Assembly (NCBI GenBank): GCA_016182605.1
Contig: JACPGE010000104.1
Coordinates: 1-64,000 of the forward strand
Direction: 5' to 3'
Length of the DNA: 64,000 bases
Source of the DNA: Candidatus Hydrogenedentota bacterium
GTDB taxonomy: Bacteria; Hydrogenedentota; Hydrogenedentia; Hydrogenedentales; JAEUWI01
Under the pieces are notes generated by a model that was not told the origin of the DNA, did not search any database, and saw nothing but the letters and a program-made list of their open reading frames with translations. A program made the translations under genes and the position numbers. This document shows, one piece after another, positions 39,036-47,045 of the stretch. How positions within the stretch are numbered: the stretch's first letter is position 1; each line of letters opens with the position of its first letter.

Positions 39036-40034
39036 ATGAAACTCGATCTGCTCGATATCGTTCAGTGCCCGAACTGCGCGGGGGCCTTGCGCGCCGGTGA
39101 TGCGCGGGTGTGCTGCGCGCAATGCGGCACGCGCTATGACTATCGCGGCGGCATTCTCGACCTGCACCCTGCACCGTCGCAGGCGGCGCAGTTAGAGATG
39201 CAGGGGCATGTGATCCTGGAAAATCAGTGGATCGAGAGCATTCCTGAAACCCTCCGCCCCTTTGTTCGGGATGCGGGGGGCGAAGAACTGCTGTTGAGCC
39301 TGCCGCGTCTTACGCATCCCGATCTCGTCCAGATTCCGTCGCTTGCGCGGATCAACGAGAACGCCAGTGACTTCTTCTCGCTGCTGGACCTGATCAGGAT
39401 ACGGCCGGGTGAGGTGATCCTGGAGATCGGCGCGCATATGGGCTGGGCGTCGCATCAACTGGCCCGGCGCGGTGCGGCGGTGCTTGCCATGGACATCAGC
39501 CACCAGCTCGCGCTTACGGATATATTTATTCGCCGGGGCGTCGCACTCGAACGGGTCTTTGCAGACATGATGGTGTTTCCGGTACGCGAGGGCGTGCTGG
39601 ACCGGGTCTTCGCAGTGGCGACGATCCATCACGCGGACGATCTGGAGCGGCTGTTTCGTGCGTGTGCGCGTGCGTTGCGCCCGGGCGGGTCGTGTGTGTT
39701 TTTCTCCGAGCCTGTCGCCGGGCTGTATGACACCTCGATCAAGGAGGCCTTCGGCGCGGAGGAAAAGGATCTCGGCATTCAGGAACACATTTACACGATT
39801 GTGGAGTATTTTGGCGCTGCCCGGCGGGCAGGCCTCCGTCCTTCCGTGGTGCCGCTGCCGGAGATCCTGCTTCAGCCGCATCGCCGCTACCGGCTCTTCC
39901 GCAAATTGTGGTGGTGGCTGCTGCGCTGCGGACTGGGCTACACGCCCGTGTTCACGCGGGTGATCTATCCGTTTATGTTGCGCTACTACCCGCGCGTGCC
40001 GTTTCCGCACCTGGCCCTCGTGCTGCACAAGTAG
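39036..40034 (+). CDS. SAM-dependent methyltransferase with N-terminal Trm112-like zinc ribbon
   Basis: A 332-residue protein. Residues 8-40 form a zinc ribbon with CPNC and CAQC pairs, as in Trm112-type domains fused to methyltransferases. Residues 125-250 are a class I methyltransferase: VILEIGAHMGWAS (motif I), AMDIS, MMVFPVREGVLDRVFAVATIHH, and RALRPGGS. The C-terminus has a basic, aromatic stretch that may touch the membrane. The substrate is unknown; quinone, sugar or small-molecule methylation are all possible. It has its own promoter 9 nt upstream and is followed by an exported glycosidase-like gene. Confidence 0.82.
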   Translation: MKLDLLDIVQCPNCAGALRAGDARVCCAQCGTRYDYRGGILDLHPAPSQAAQLEMQGHVILENQWIESIPETLRPFVRDAGGEELLLSLPRLTHPDLVQIPSLARINENASDFFSLLDLIRIRPGEVILEIGAHMGWASHQLARRGAAVLAMDISHQLALTDIFIRRGVALERVFADMMVFPVREGVLDRVFAVATIHHADDLERLFRACARALRPGGSCVFFSEPVAGLYDTSIKEAFGAEEKDLGIQEHIYTIVEYFGAARRAGLRPSVVPLPEILLQPHRRYRLFRKLWWWLLRCGLGYTPVFTRVIYPFMLRYYPRVPFPHLALVLHK

Positions 40035-40056
40035 GCCGCTGCACGGCGGCCGTTGG

Positions 40057-40083
40057 TTGACGGGTGCGCCGGTGCCCTATACT
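40057..40083 (+). promoter_or_regulatory. Possible promoter for the GxGYxYP-like gene
   Basis: TTGACG (40057-40062), 15-nt spacer, TATACT (40078-40083). The boxes are good but the spacer is short. Transcription would start near 40090, 43 nt before the ATG. Confidence 0.4.
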
Positions 40084-40132
40084 TGTGCGGACGCCTTCAG
40101 CACCAAGAAGGCGGAAAGGCACAGGTCCACCG

Positions 40133-41866
40133 ATGAAGATCAATCCCGGCGCCGTTTTCTGCGTGCTGCTTTTCGTGTCCAGTGCGTTCGCTCAGGACGT
40201 CCCGCCAGGGAGCACACCGCTCTACACCTATCGGCTTGCGGCGCAGGGCACAGTGGCGGCGTATGACGAGGCCGTGGCGGTGGCCTGTCTTCAGGGACTT
40301 ATCAATCGCGATGGGCCGCGGCTGTACGTGCTCGCTGCGTTCAACGGGCGGCCCCAGTACTGGCTCGATCTCTTTTCGCGGGATTCGCGGTGGCTTGCGG
40401 GACGCGAGCGCATCGCCGTGCCCGATCTGGACGGCCTGCGCAAGCTCGCGGGCGGCGCACTGAAAGGCGCTGTGGTGTGGGATCCCGCGGTGCCCGCCAC
40501 GCTCAATGCGGCCACCACCATTGCGGGCGTGGAAGACGGCGTGGTGTTGAGTCCCGAACTTGCCGAGGCGCTGCTTCCCGCTTGGGGGCTGCCCGTGCTT
40601 GTGGACCTGCGCGGCCGTTTCGACGGGAACGAGACCGGGAGCGCGAAGAACGATGTCTACCGATGGGCCATTCGGGAGTATGTGGCAACCGGCCGCTGCT
40701 CGTCTCATTTTGTGTGTTTGTTCGAGGATTCGGCCTCGGCGCGCGCCGCGGGCAGCGTCAGTTATGTTGTCACCCGGGACTGGGCGGTTACGCACCGGGC
40801 CTTCGTTTTCGATCTTTCGCCGTGGGGCGATGAGGCGCCGAAGGACGATCCGGGTCAGGCACTGGGCACGGATCTCGCAACCTACCGGCAGTTGCTGGAG
40901 GCCGTGATGACGCAGGCGGCGGGCCGGCATATGACGGAGATCACGGGGTTCTTTGCGTTCTGGAAGTACAGCAACATTCCCGGATTCGCCAGCAGTCATG
41001 AGCCGGTTCCCACGGAATGGGAATCGGTGTATGTCATGTCACCGTACAACTGTTACCAGAACACGGTGTCGAGCGACTGTTACAACCAGTCCCTGCACCG
41101 GCATGCGCCGTTCACGGCGTTGCGACAGCGCCGGCCCGTGATGAGAACGGCGGTGGAGGACAAGGCGTATGTCTGCATTCTCATGGCGGATTACGATTCC
41201 ACGACGCCGCTCTACGATTTTCTGCCGAAGTTCTGGGACGATCCCGTGCGCGGGGAATTGCCGCTGGCGTGGGGCATCAATCCAAACCTGATCGAGACCT
41301 ATCCCGATGTGATCGCGCACCTTTACGCGACGGCGACGCCGAACGATCATTTTACGAGCGATGCCAGCGCGGCGGGCTACTTCAATCCGAACCGGGTAAA
41401 GCCGGATCAATTGCCCCTCTTTGTGGCGCACAACAAGCGCTTCTTCGAGATGACGAACATGACGATTGCGCCGATGGTGCTCGATTGGGAAGAGCCCACG
41501 GCGGCGGTGAAGGACGCGTTTACACAGTTTGCGCCGGACGGTTATGCGACGATCGTCATGGACATGCACGGCAAGGGCGGCAAGACGCCGGCGGCGCACG
41601 TGTGGAAGGGCATGCCGGTGCTGGAGCTGATCAACAACACCTGCAACTTTGTAAGCCCGAAGCAGACCTCGGACGCGATCGTGGGCGCCATTCGCGGCCG
41701 TGGCGGCGAACGCCCGGGTTTTTACTTTTTCCGCATCGTCTGGACGCCGCCCTCGGCGGTGCGCGATTCCCTTGCGGTGCTGCGGGCGGAGCATCCGGAA
41801 CTGGGCATTGAAGTTCTGGATCCCTACAATTTCATGGGGCTTTTCAGGCAATCGGCCGGAAGCTGA
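40133..41866 (+). CDS. Exported GxGYxYP-like putative glycoside hydrolase
   Basis: A 577-residue protein with a signal peptide (FCVLLFVSSAFAQ, cleavage near 21). It resembles the GxGYxYP family of putative glycosidases seen in gut and soil polysaccharide degraders. In place of GxGYxYP it has ASAAGYFNP (about 421-429). Other family-like pieces are AVACLQGLINRDGPRLY near the start and WGINPNLIETYPDV. The enzymatic activity of the family is not established, so function is inferred. The start is the Met that opens the signal peptide; the 23 upstream codons are not a signal. Confidence 0.7.
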   Translation: MKINPGAVFCVLLFVSSAFAQDVPPGSTPLYTYRLAAQGTVAAYDEAVAVACLQGLINRDGPRLYVLAAFNGRPQYWLDLFSRDSRWLAGRERIAVPDLDGLRKLAGGALKGAVVWDPAVPATLNAATTIAGVEDGVVLSPELAEALLPAWGLPVLVDLRGRFDGNETGSAKNDVYRWAIREYVATGRCSSHFVCLFEDSASARAAGSVSYVVTRDWAVTHRAFVFDLSPWGDEAPKDDPGQALGTDLATYRQLLEAVMTQAAGRHMTEITGFFAFWKYSNIPGFASSHEPVPTEWESVYVMSPYNCYQNTVSSDCYNQSLHRHAPFTALRQRRPVMRTAVEDKAYVCILMADYDSTTPLYDFLPKFWDDPVRGELPLAWGINPNLIETYPDVIAHLYATATPNDHFTSDASAAGYFNPNRVKPDQLPLFVAHNKRFFEMTNMTIAPMVLDWEEPTAAVKDAFTQFAPDGYATIVMDMHGKGGKTPAAHVWKGMPVLELINNTCNFVSPKQTSDAIVGAIRGRGGERPGFYFFRIVWTPPSAVRDSLAVLRAEHPELGIEVLDPYNFMGLFRQSAGS

Positions 41867-41959
41867 GGCTGCCCGGCGGCGCACAAAAAGGATTGCGCGC
41901 TCACTATCCGTATGGTGTTATTCTATTTCCCGGCACAGCGACGGCGAGGATAACGCAAC

Positions 41960-43630
41960 GTGATCAAGCTGAAAGTCTTGCGGGGGGCCGCACAAGGACT
42001 TGAAGTGGAAACGAACGCCCGGCAGATATCGCTCGGGCGCGCGGACGATTGCACCATTGTCATTCCCAACTCCTATGTGTCGCGGCTTCACGGCGATATT
42101 CAACTTGTGGACGGCAAATACCGCTACCGGGATCTGAACAGCAAGCATGGCACCATCCTGCGCCGCTCCGGAAAAGAGGAGCCCGTGCGGGAACTTGCGT
42201 TGCGTGTGGGGGACGAGCTGGACTTGGGCGGGTTTGGCAATGTGGTGCGGGTGGCCGGCATCGGCGTGGAGGGGGTGGCGAAGGAAGAACGCGCCCTGAA
42301 GATCACGCATCGCCAAAAAGGGGATTCCCTGGCGCCGCAGGATCTGCTGACGGACGACTCCCGGGCGCTGCGGCTCATGGTGGAGTTCGACTCCCGGCTG
42401 TTGAGCGCCGAATGCACGGTAGAGCGCCAGTTCTATGAGGCGCTGATAGACTACATCACGCGCATCCTCCACCATCTCGATTACGTTGCGATCCTGGAAT
42501 GGTCCGATGGCCACTTGCGGCCCTATGATTTTCGACTGGGCACGCCCGAGGGGAAGGTGCGCCTGAGCACGTCGATCATCGCGCTGGTGCGCGAGGAGCA
42601 GCGGGGAGTGATCTACGAAGTGGAGCAGGAAACCACGGTGGCGGGCGGGAACCGGCAGTTGCCCATTTCCGATGAGAGCCGGGTTGTCGACCAGCGTTTT
42701 GCCGGCGATCGCACGGGGGTCTGCCTGCCATTTCAGACCGCGCCGGGCCCGCAGCGCTTCTTGCAGTTTGAGCGCGCCCGTGATGCGGGGCGCCTGCGGC
42801 AGTCGCACCTGGACCTGGCCGCGGCGATGGTGTCGCGGGTAAGCGACCGGGTGCAGAACCTGAATCTGGTGCGGCAGAATCAGCGCCTGCATTTGAATGC
42901 TTCCCTGGGCTTGTTCGCGGGCATGATGGGCCACGACATCAAGAACTACCTGTTTTACAGCAAGAAGCTGAGCGAGATTCAGGACGAGCCCCTATCGGCA
43001 CATCCAGGGATTATCAAGGGGGTAGAGCGCGCGCGGAAACTGGCGCAGGGCATGAAGGACCTCTACGCCCCGGGGAATCAGCCGATCGCCAGCTTTCCCC
43101 TTGAAGGCCTGCTTCAATCGATAGCAAACGAGTTTGCCTCGCTCTTTGGAGGCACGTGCGATTTTGAGTTCGAGGCTGCGGCCGGTCTGGCCGAAATTAC
43201 GACGAACGAGGATCTCTTGTCGCGCGTGGTGTGGAATTTGGTGATGAATGCCTATCACGCGAACGAGAACCGGCGCGCAACCATCACGGCGCGGCCCTAC
43301 GTCCGCTTGTCGGCCACGGCGGATGGACAGGACGTCACCATCAAGATTGCCGACAATGCGGGGGGGCTGGGTCCGCAGACCTTCGACTATCTGTTGCGTT
43401 CCTTCTCGCTGATCCGGTCGGCCTTCGAGGTGGAGCGGGACATCATCGATCTGGTCACCGAATTCAACGCCATGCGCGGCTACACCAACAGCATCGGCCT
43501 GTTTTTCACGGGCATGGCGGTGAACAGTCTTCGCGGCCGGGTGGACGTGGAAACCGGTGCGCAAGGCACGGCGTTTACGGTGGCGCTGCCGGCGCGGATT
43601 GACAGTCTGTGGCGGCTTATGCGACTCTAG
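41960..43630 (+). CDS. FHA-domain soluble histidine kinase
   Basis: A 556-residue cytosolic sensor kinase with no membrane helix. Residues 1-95 are an FHA phosphothreonine-binding domain (SLGRADDCTIVIPNSYVSRLHGDI). A GAF-like middle region follows (about 130-290). The phospho-acceptor is in GMMGHDIKN (H325). The ATPase domain has NLVMNAYHANENRR (N box), IADNAGGL (G1) and GLFFTGMAV (G2). The GTG start has AGGA 11 nt upstream, and a weak promoter (TTGCGC-N17-TGTTAT, 41893-41921) precedes it. The FHA domain suggests that a Ser/Thr kinase feeds this two-component pathway. The response regulator lies 50 nt downstream. Confidence 0.86.
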   Translation: MIKLKVLRGAAQGLEVETNARQISLGRADDCTIVIPNSYVSRLHGDIQLVDGKYRYRDLNSKHGTILRRSGKEEPVRELALRVGDELDLGGFGNVVRVAGIGVEGVAKEERALKITHRQKGDSLAPQDLLTDDSRALRLMVEFDSRLLSAECTVERQFYEALIDYITRILHHLDYVAILEWSDGHLRPYDFRLGTPEGKVRLSTSIIALVREEQRGVIYEVEQETTVAGGNRQLPISDESRVVDQRFAGDRTGVCLPFQTAPGPQRFLQFERARDAGRLRQSHLDLAAAMVSRVSDRVQNLNLVRQNQRLHLNASLGLFAGMMGHDIKNYLFYSKKLSEIQDEPLSAHPGIIKGVERARKLAQGMKDLYAPGNQPIASFPLEGLLQSIANEFASLFGGTCDFEFEAAAGLAEITTNEDLLSRVVWNLVMNAYHANENRRATITARPYVRLSATADGQDVTIKIADNAGGLGPQTFDYLLRSFSLIRSAFEVERDIIDLVTEFNAMRGYTNSIGLFFTGMAVNSLRGRVDVETGAQGTAFTVALPARIDSLWRLMRL

Positions 43631-43680
43631 CATCCCGCCCGTGAGTGCGGCGGCACAACCTGTATTGAGGAGGACCGGGC

Positions 43681-44073
43681 GTGGCACGAATTCTCATCGC
43701 AGACGACGAACCGGAAGTGCGCAAGGCGCTGGTGCGCATGGTGACCGAAGCCGGGCATCAATCCATGGAGACGAGCGACGGGCTGGGCGCGCTGTATGAC
43801 ACCAAGGAATTGGCGCCGGACGTGCTGCTGCTCGACTGGATGATTCCGGAACTCACCGGCGGCGATGTGCTCCACGCACTGCGCAACGATCCCAACTATG
43901 GCAGCGTCTCCCATACCCCGGTGATCATAGTCTCCGATTTCGTTGAAGAATCCAGCCGCGACACCTTTCTTCGCGCGGGCGCCAATGCCTTCGTTGCGAA
44001 GCGGGACGACCTCGACGGCATGAAGCGGGAACTCCTCTCCACCATCGATTGCCTGATCACCCAGACGCTGTAG
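43681..44073 (+). CDS. Single-domain response regulator (CheY-like)
   Basis: A 130-residue receiver domain with no output domain: acidic pair ADDE (7-10), phospho-acceptor aspartate in LLLDWMIP (D52), and late conserved VAKRDD (the K of the switch region). The start is GTG at 43681 with a strong GGAGG site. As the likely partner of the upstream FHA kinase, it would act by protein-protein contact rather than DNA binding. Confidence 0.9.
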   Translation: MARILIADDEPEVRKALVRMVTEAGHQSMETSDGLGALYDTKELAPDVLLLDWMIPELTGGDVLHALRNDPNYGSVSHTPVIIVSDFVEESSRDTFLRAGANAFVAKRDDLDGMKRELLSTIDCLITQTL

Positions 44074-44317
44074 CATTGGTCCGTTTCCCGAGGCGGAACC
44101 TTCCCGGGCGGGTCGTTGCACCCCTGCCGTTCCATCCGCCATACTTTGGGTCTGCCGTTGGCTGTGGCCCGGGACTCTGGGGATGCTTCCGGCCAAACGC
44201 TGCGCCTCCCGGCCGCAAGATTGCGCCTGACACCGGCAGGCAGCCCGGGCAGTCTTTTAGTAACCGGCCCGCGCGCCCCGAAAATCTATAACTCATCCCC
44301 ATGCCAAGGACTCCCCC

Positions 44318-46069
44318 ATGTCATCCCTCTTGAAACTTCTCCGCCGCCGTTTTGTTTACATTCCCGCGCTCATTTTGGCGTTCTTCCTCTGCTTCATCGC
44401 GGGCGTCTGGGCGATTCCCATTTGGGGCTGGCCGGGCTATGTGCACACCCGGGGAACGGCGCCGCTGACCCCGGCGTGGGCGCTGGAATGCTGGGTGTGG
44501 GAAGATGACGTCAACACGGCGGATTTCGTGAAGGAACTGCTTGCGGGCTACAAAGAACACGACTTCCCGGTGCGCACGATCCTGATCGACAGCCCGTGGA
44601 GCACACGCTACAACGACTATATCGTGGACGAAACACGCTATCCGGAACCGGCCCAATTCTTTGGCGATTTGGAAGCGCAGGGCTACCGCGTGGTGCTCTG
44701 GATGACAACCATGGTAAACAGCGAGAGTGACGACACGGCCATTCAGGACTCCAGAGACTGGTTCGAGGAAGCGGTGAAAAGCGGCTATCTTGCGGGCGAG
44801 GGCCAGCACACGAAATGGTGGAAGGGAAAGGGCGGATTCATCGATTACACGAATCCGGAGGCGATGAAATGGTGGCGCGGCATGCAGCAGCAGGTTTTCG
44901 ATTGGGGTCTGGACGGCTGGAAGCTCGACGGCACGGCGACCTTCTTCGGCAGGCCCTTTATTGGCCCCTTTCCCCTGGGCTACCTGGGCACCCACGGCGG
45001 CCTCATGACCACGCGAGGCTATATGAACCACTATTACAACGACGAGTACCAGCATGGGCTCACGCAGAATCCCGAGTTCATCACGATGTCTCGCGCTATC
45101 GATGACAACGTGCCTGGCATTCATCCGAACGGCTTCGCGCCGGTCTACGCCTCTCCGGTGAACTGGGTGGGCGATCAGGATCACACGTGGAGCCTGGAGG
45201 AAGAAGGCTTCGAAGAGGCATTGCGCGACATACTCCAGAGTGCGCGCAAGGGGTACAATATTGTCGGGTCGGACGTGGGCGGTTACGGCGGCAAGGACAT
45301 ACCCGCGGACCTGTATATCCGCTGGGCGCAGTTCTCGGCGTTCTGCGGACTGTATTTGAACGGCGGCCATGGCGAGCGCCGCATGTGGATGCGCACCGCG
45401 GAAGAACTTGAAGTCATCCGCCAGTACATGTGGCTGCACACGGAGTTGATTCCCTACATTTACCACTACGTGGTGACGGCGCATCGGGGCGGCACGGTGC
45501 TTATGCGTCCGCATGGCGAAGGCTACGACTTCTACTGCGGCGACAGCATGTTCATATCGCCCATTCACCGTGACACGAAGGAGTGGACGGTGACCCTTCC
45601 CGAGGGGCAATGGCGTTACTTCTTTGACGACGCGGAGGCGATCGCGGGTGGCACGCCGTTTACCAGAACCTATCCGATGAACGAATTTCCGGTCTTTGTG
45701 CGCGACGGCGCGATCCTGCCGATGAACATCGAGCGGGACTATACGGGTATCGGCGGCAAGGACTGGGCGGGCCACACGACGTTCAATGTTTACCCGGGCC
45801 AGGACGGCAGCTTTTCGATCTTCGACACGAAGGACCAGGCTGAAACGACGCTCAGCGTGGCGAAGCAGGACGCGCAGCTCACCCTCAATTTTGAAGGGAA
45901 GAGCGTGCCGCACATCCTCTACGTGCGCAGCGACGCGAAGCCCGCCACCGTGACGAGCAGCGCGGGCCCGCTGACGGAAGGCGCGCAGTGGCAATACAAC
46001 GCGGAGAAGAAGCGCGTGATCGTGCGCAGCGCAAACCCCACAGACAATGGATATGTGATCGGGTACTGA
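44318..46069 (+). CDS. Membrane-anchored GH31-family alpha-glucosidase-like enzyme
   Basis: A 583-residue protein. One N-terminal helix (about 12-35, LILAFFLCFIAGVWAI) acts as a signal anchor. The GH31 barrel shows the nucleophile in GWKLDGT (D204), the likely acid/base in NWVGDQDHTW (D286) and the conserved GSDVGGYGG (about 317-325). The C-terminal beta domains begin near residue 400. Family members hydrolyse alpha-linked glucose, xylose or related sugars. It is a single-gene unit; downstream lies the tail repeat at 46083-46132. Confidence 0.87.
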   Translation: MSSLLKLLRRRFVYIPALILAFFLCFIAGVWAIPIWGWPGYVHTRGTAPLTPAWALECWVWEDDVNTADFVKELLAGYKEHDFPVRTILIDSPWSTRYNDYIVDETRYPEPAQFFGDLEAQGYRVVLWMTTMVNSESDDTAIQDSRDWFEEAVKSGYLAGEGQHTKWWKGKGGFIDYTNPEAMKWWRGMQQQVFDWGLDGWKLDGTATFFGRPFIGPFPLGYLGTHGGLMTTRGYMNHYYNDEYQHGLTQNPEFITMSRAIDDNVPGIHPNGFAPVYASPVNWVGDQDHTWSLEEEGFEEALRDILQSARKGYNIVGSDVGGYGGKDIPADLYIRWAQFSAFCGLYLNGGHGERRMWMRTAEELEVIRQYMWLHTELIPYIYHYVVTAHRGGTVLMRPHGEGYDFYCGDSMFISPIHRDTKEWTVTLPEGQWRYFFDDAEAIAGGTPFTRTYPMNEFPVFVRDGAILPMNIERDYTGIGGKDWAGHTTFNVYPGQDGSFSIFDTKDQAETTLSVAKQDAQLTLNFEGKSVPHILYVRSDAKPATVTSSAGPLTEGAQWQYNAEKKRVIVRSANPTDNGYVIGY

Positions 46070-46082
46070 GGCGGGTTGGGTT

Positions 46083-46132
46083 GCCTCGGCGGCAGGCTGG
46101 GTCTCGCTGCCGGTTGCGTTCCGGTCGCTGCG
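46083..46132. repeat. 50-bp imperfect repeat, left flank of the MntA/HepT module
   Basis: Matches 47065-47114 in about 40 of 50 positions, same orientation. The right copy is the 3' end of the AsmA-like gene; read on the minus strand, this copy encodes a similar QPAAEA-containing tail without a stop. It suggests duplication of the AsmA 3' end around the toxin-antitoxin pair. Confidence 0.55.
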
Positions 46133-46365
46133 GGAACGGCGCGACGCTCTTCGCCCAAGATTTCGGCGTCGGCGGGCGTCGATCTATTGGCCCCGCCCGT
46201 GGTGCGCGCGATCCGGGAAGCCGCGGCCATTTTCGATGCGAGATCTCCTTGTACTGAAAGACAAACGCTGCGTTCCCGGCTGGGGTCATACGGAGCCGTG
46301 CCGTGAACTGGATGGGTTGTGTTGATAACCGTGCGGGGCGTCATGTCCGGTGGCCGGCTGCGGCA

Positions 46366-46374
46366 TGCTATACT
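46366..46374 (+). promoter_or_regulatory. Extended -10 promoter of mntA/hepT
   Basis: TGCTATACT, an extended -10 box with no good -35. Transcription would begin near 46381, immediately before the AGGAG ribosome site (46382-46387) of mntA. Confidence 0.5.
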
Positions 46375-46394
46375 GTCCCAGAAGGAGCATTACC

Positions 46395-46712
46395 ATGCAC
46401 GCCTTGACGGAACTAGATCGCGAGGCCTTGCGCAACTTCTGTACGCGCTGGCCTATTCAGGAGCTGAGCCTTTTCGGCTCAGCCTTGCGCAACGATTTCG
46501 GCCCGGAAAGCGATCTCGACTTTCTCGTGGCCTATACCCCCGGTGCGAAAGTCACGCTGCTGGACGAGGTGGAGATGCAGGCTGAGCTGGAGACCTTATG
46601 CGGGCGGCACGTAGATCTTGTGAGCAGGCAAGCGGTCGAGGGATCCCCCAACAGGATCCGGCGCCAAGCAATCCTCGAGCGCGTGGAATCTATCTATGCC
46701 GCCTCGCGATAA
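46395..46712 (+). CDS. mntA: MntA-type nucleotidyltransferase antitoxin
   Basis: A 105-residue minimal nucleotidyltransferase. The signature GS-x10-DxD is exact: GSALRNDFGPESDLDF (about 35-50). MntA antitoxins neutralise HepT by transferring AMP to a tyrosine of the toxin. The ATG at 46395 has AGGAG 10 nt upstream. The gene overlaps hepT by 17 nt, which is typical of this type VII pair. Base composition is a little lower in GC than the neighbours, consistent with horizontal arrival. Confidence 0.9.
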   Translation: MHALTELDREALRNFCTRWPIQELSLFGSALRNDFGPESDLDFLVAYTPGAKVTLLDEVEMQAELETLCGRHVDLVSRQAVEGSPNRIRRQAILERVESIYAASR

Positions 46713-47034
46713 TCAGGCCGCCCTTCTCGATATTCTTCAGGCAGCACAAGATATCGCTGATTTCATCGATGGGATGGTTATGGAGGATTTTCTCCGGGAC
46801 AAGAAGACCCAAGCGGCTGTTCAGCATCAAATCATGATCATCGGAGAGGCGGCAAAGCATCTTTCCCCTCTGTTCTGTGAGAAGAACGCCCATATTCCAT
46901 GGGGCGTCATCGCGCGAATGCGCGACCGTCTTATACACGGCTATTTTACCGTAGATCTCCACGTTGTGTGGGATACCGCGTCGGAAAGTATTCCGATGCT
47001 ACGGAAAGCGATAGCGCCGCTGGCGAAGAATTAA
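46696..47034 (+). CDS. hepT: HepT-like toxin (HEPN domain, DUF86)
   Basis: A 112-residue HEPN-family RNase-like toxin. The catalytic motif RX4HXY is present as RDRLIHGY (about 76-83), with the tyrosine that MntA would AMPylate. The helical context IIGEAAKHLSP is characteristic of HepT. It lies directly downstream of, and overlapping, mntA. It converges with the AsmA-like gene, leaving 11 nt between stops. Confidence 0.9.
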   Translation: MPPRDNQAALLDILQAAQDIADFIDGMVMEDFLRDKKTQAAVQHQIMIIGEAAKHLSPLFCEKNAHIPWGVIARMRDRLIHGYFTVDLHVVWDTASESIPMLRKAIAPLAKN

Positions 47035-47045
47035 CTAAATTAACC

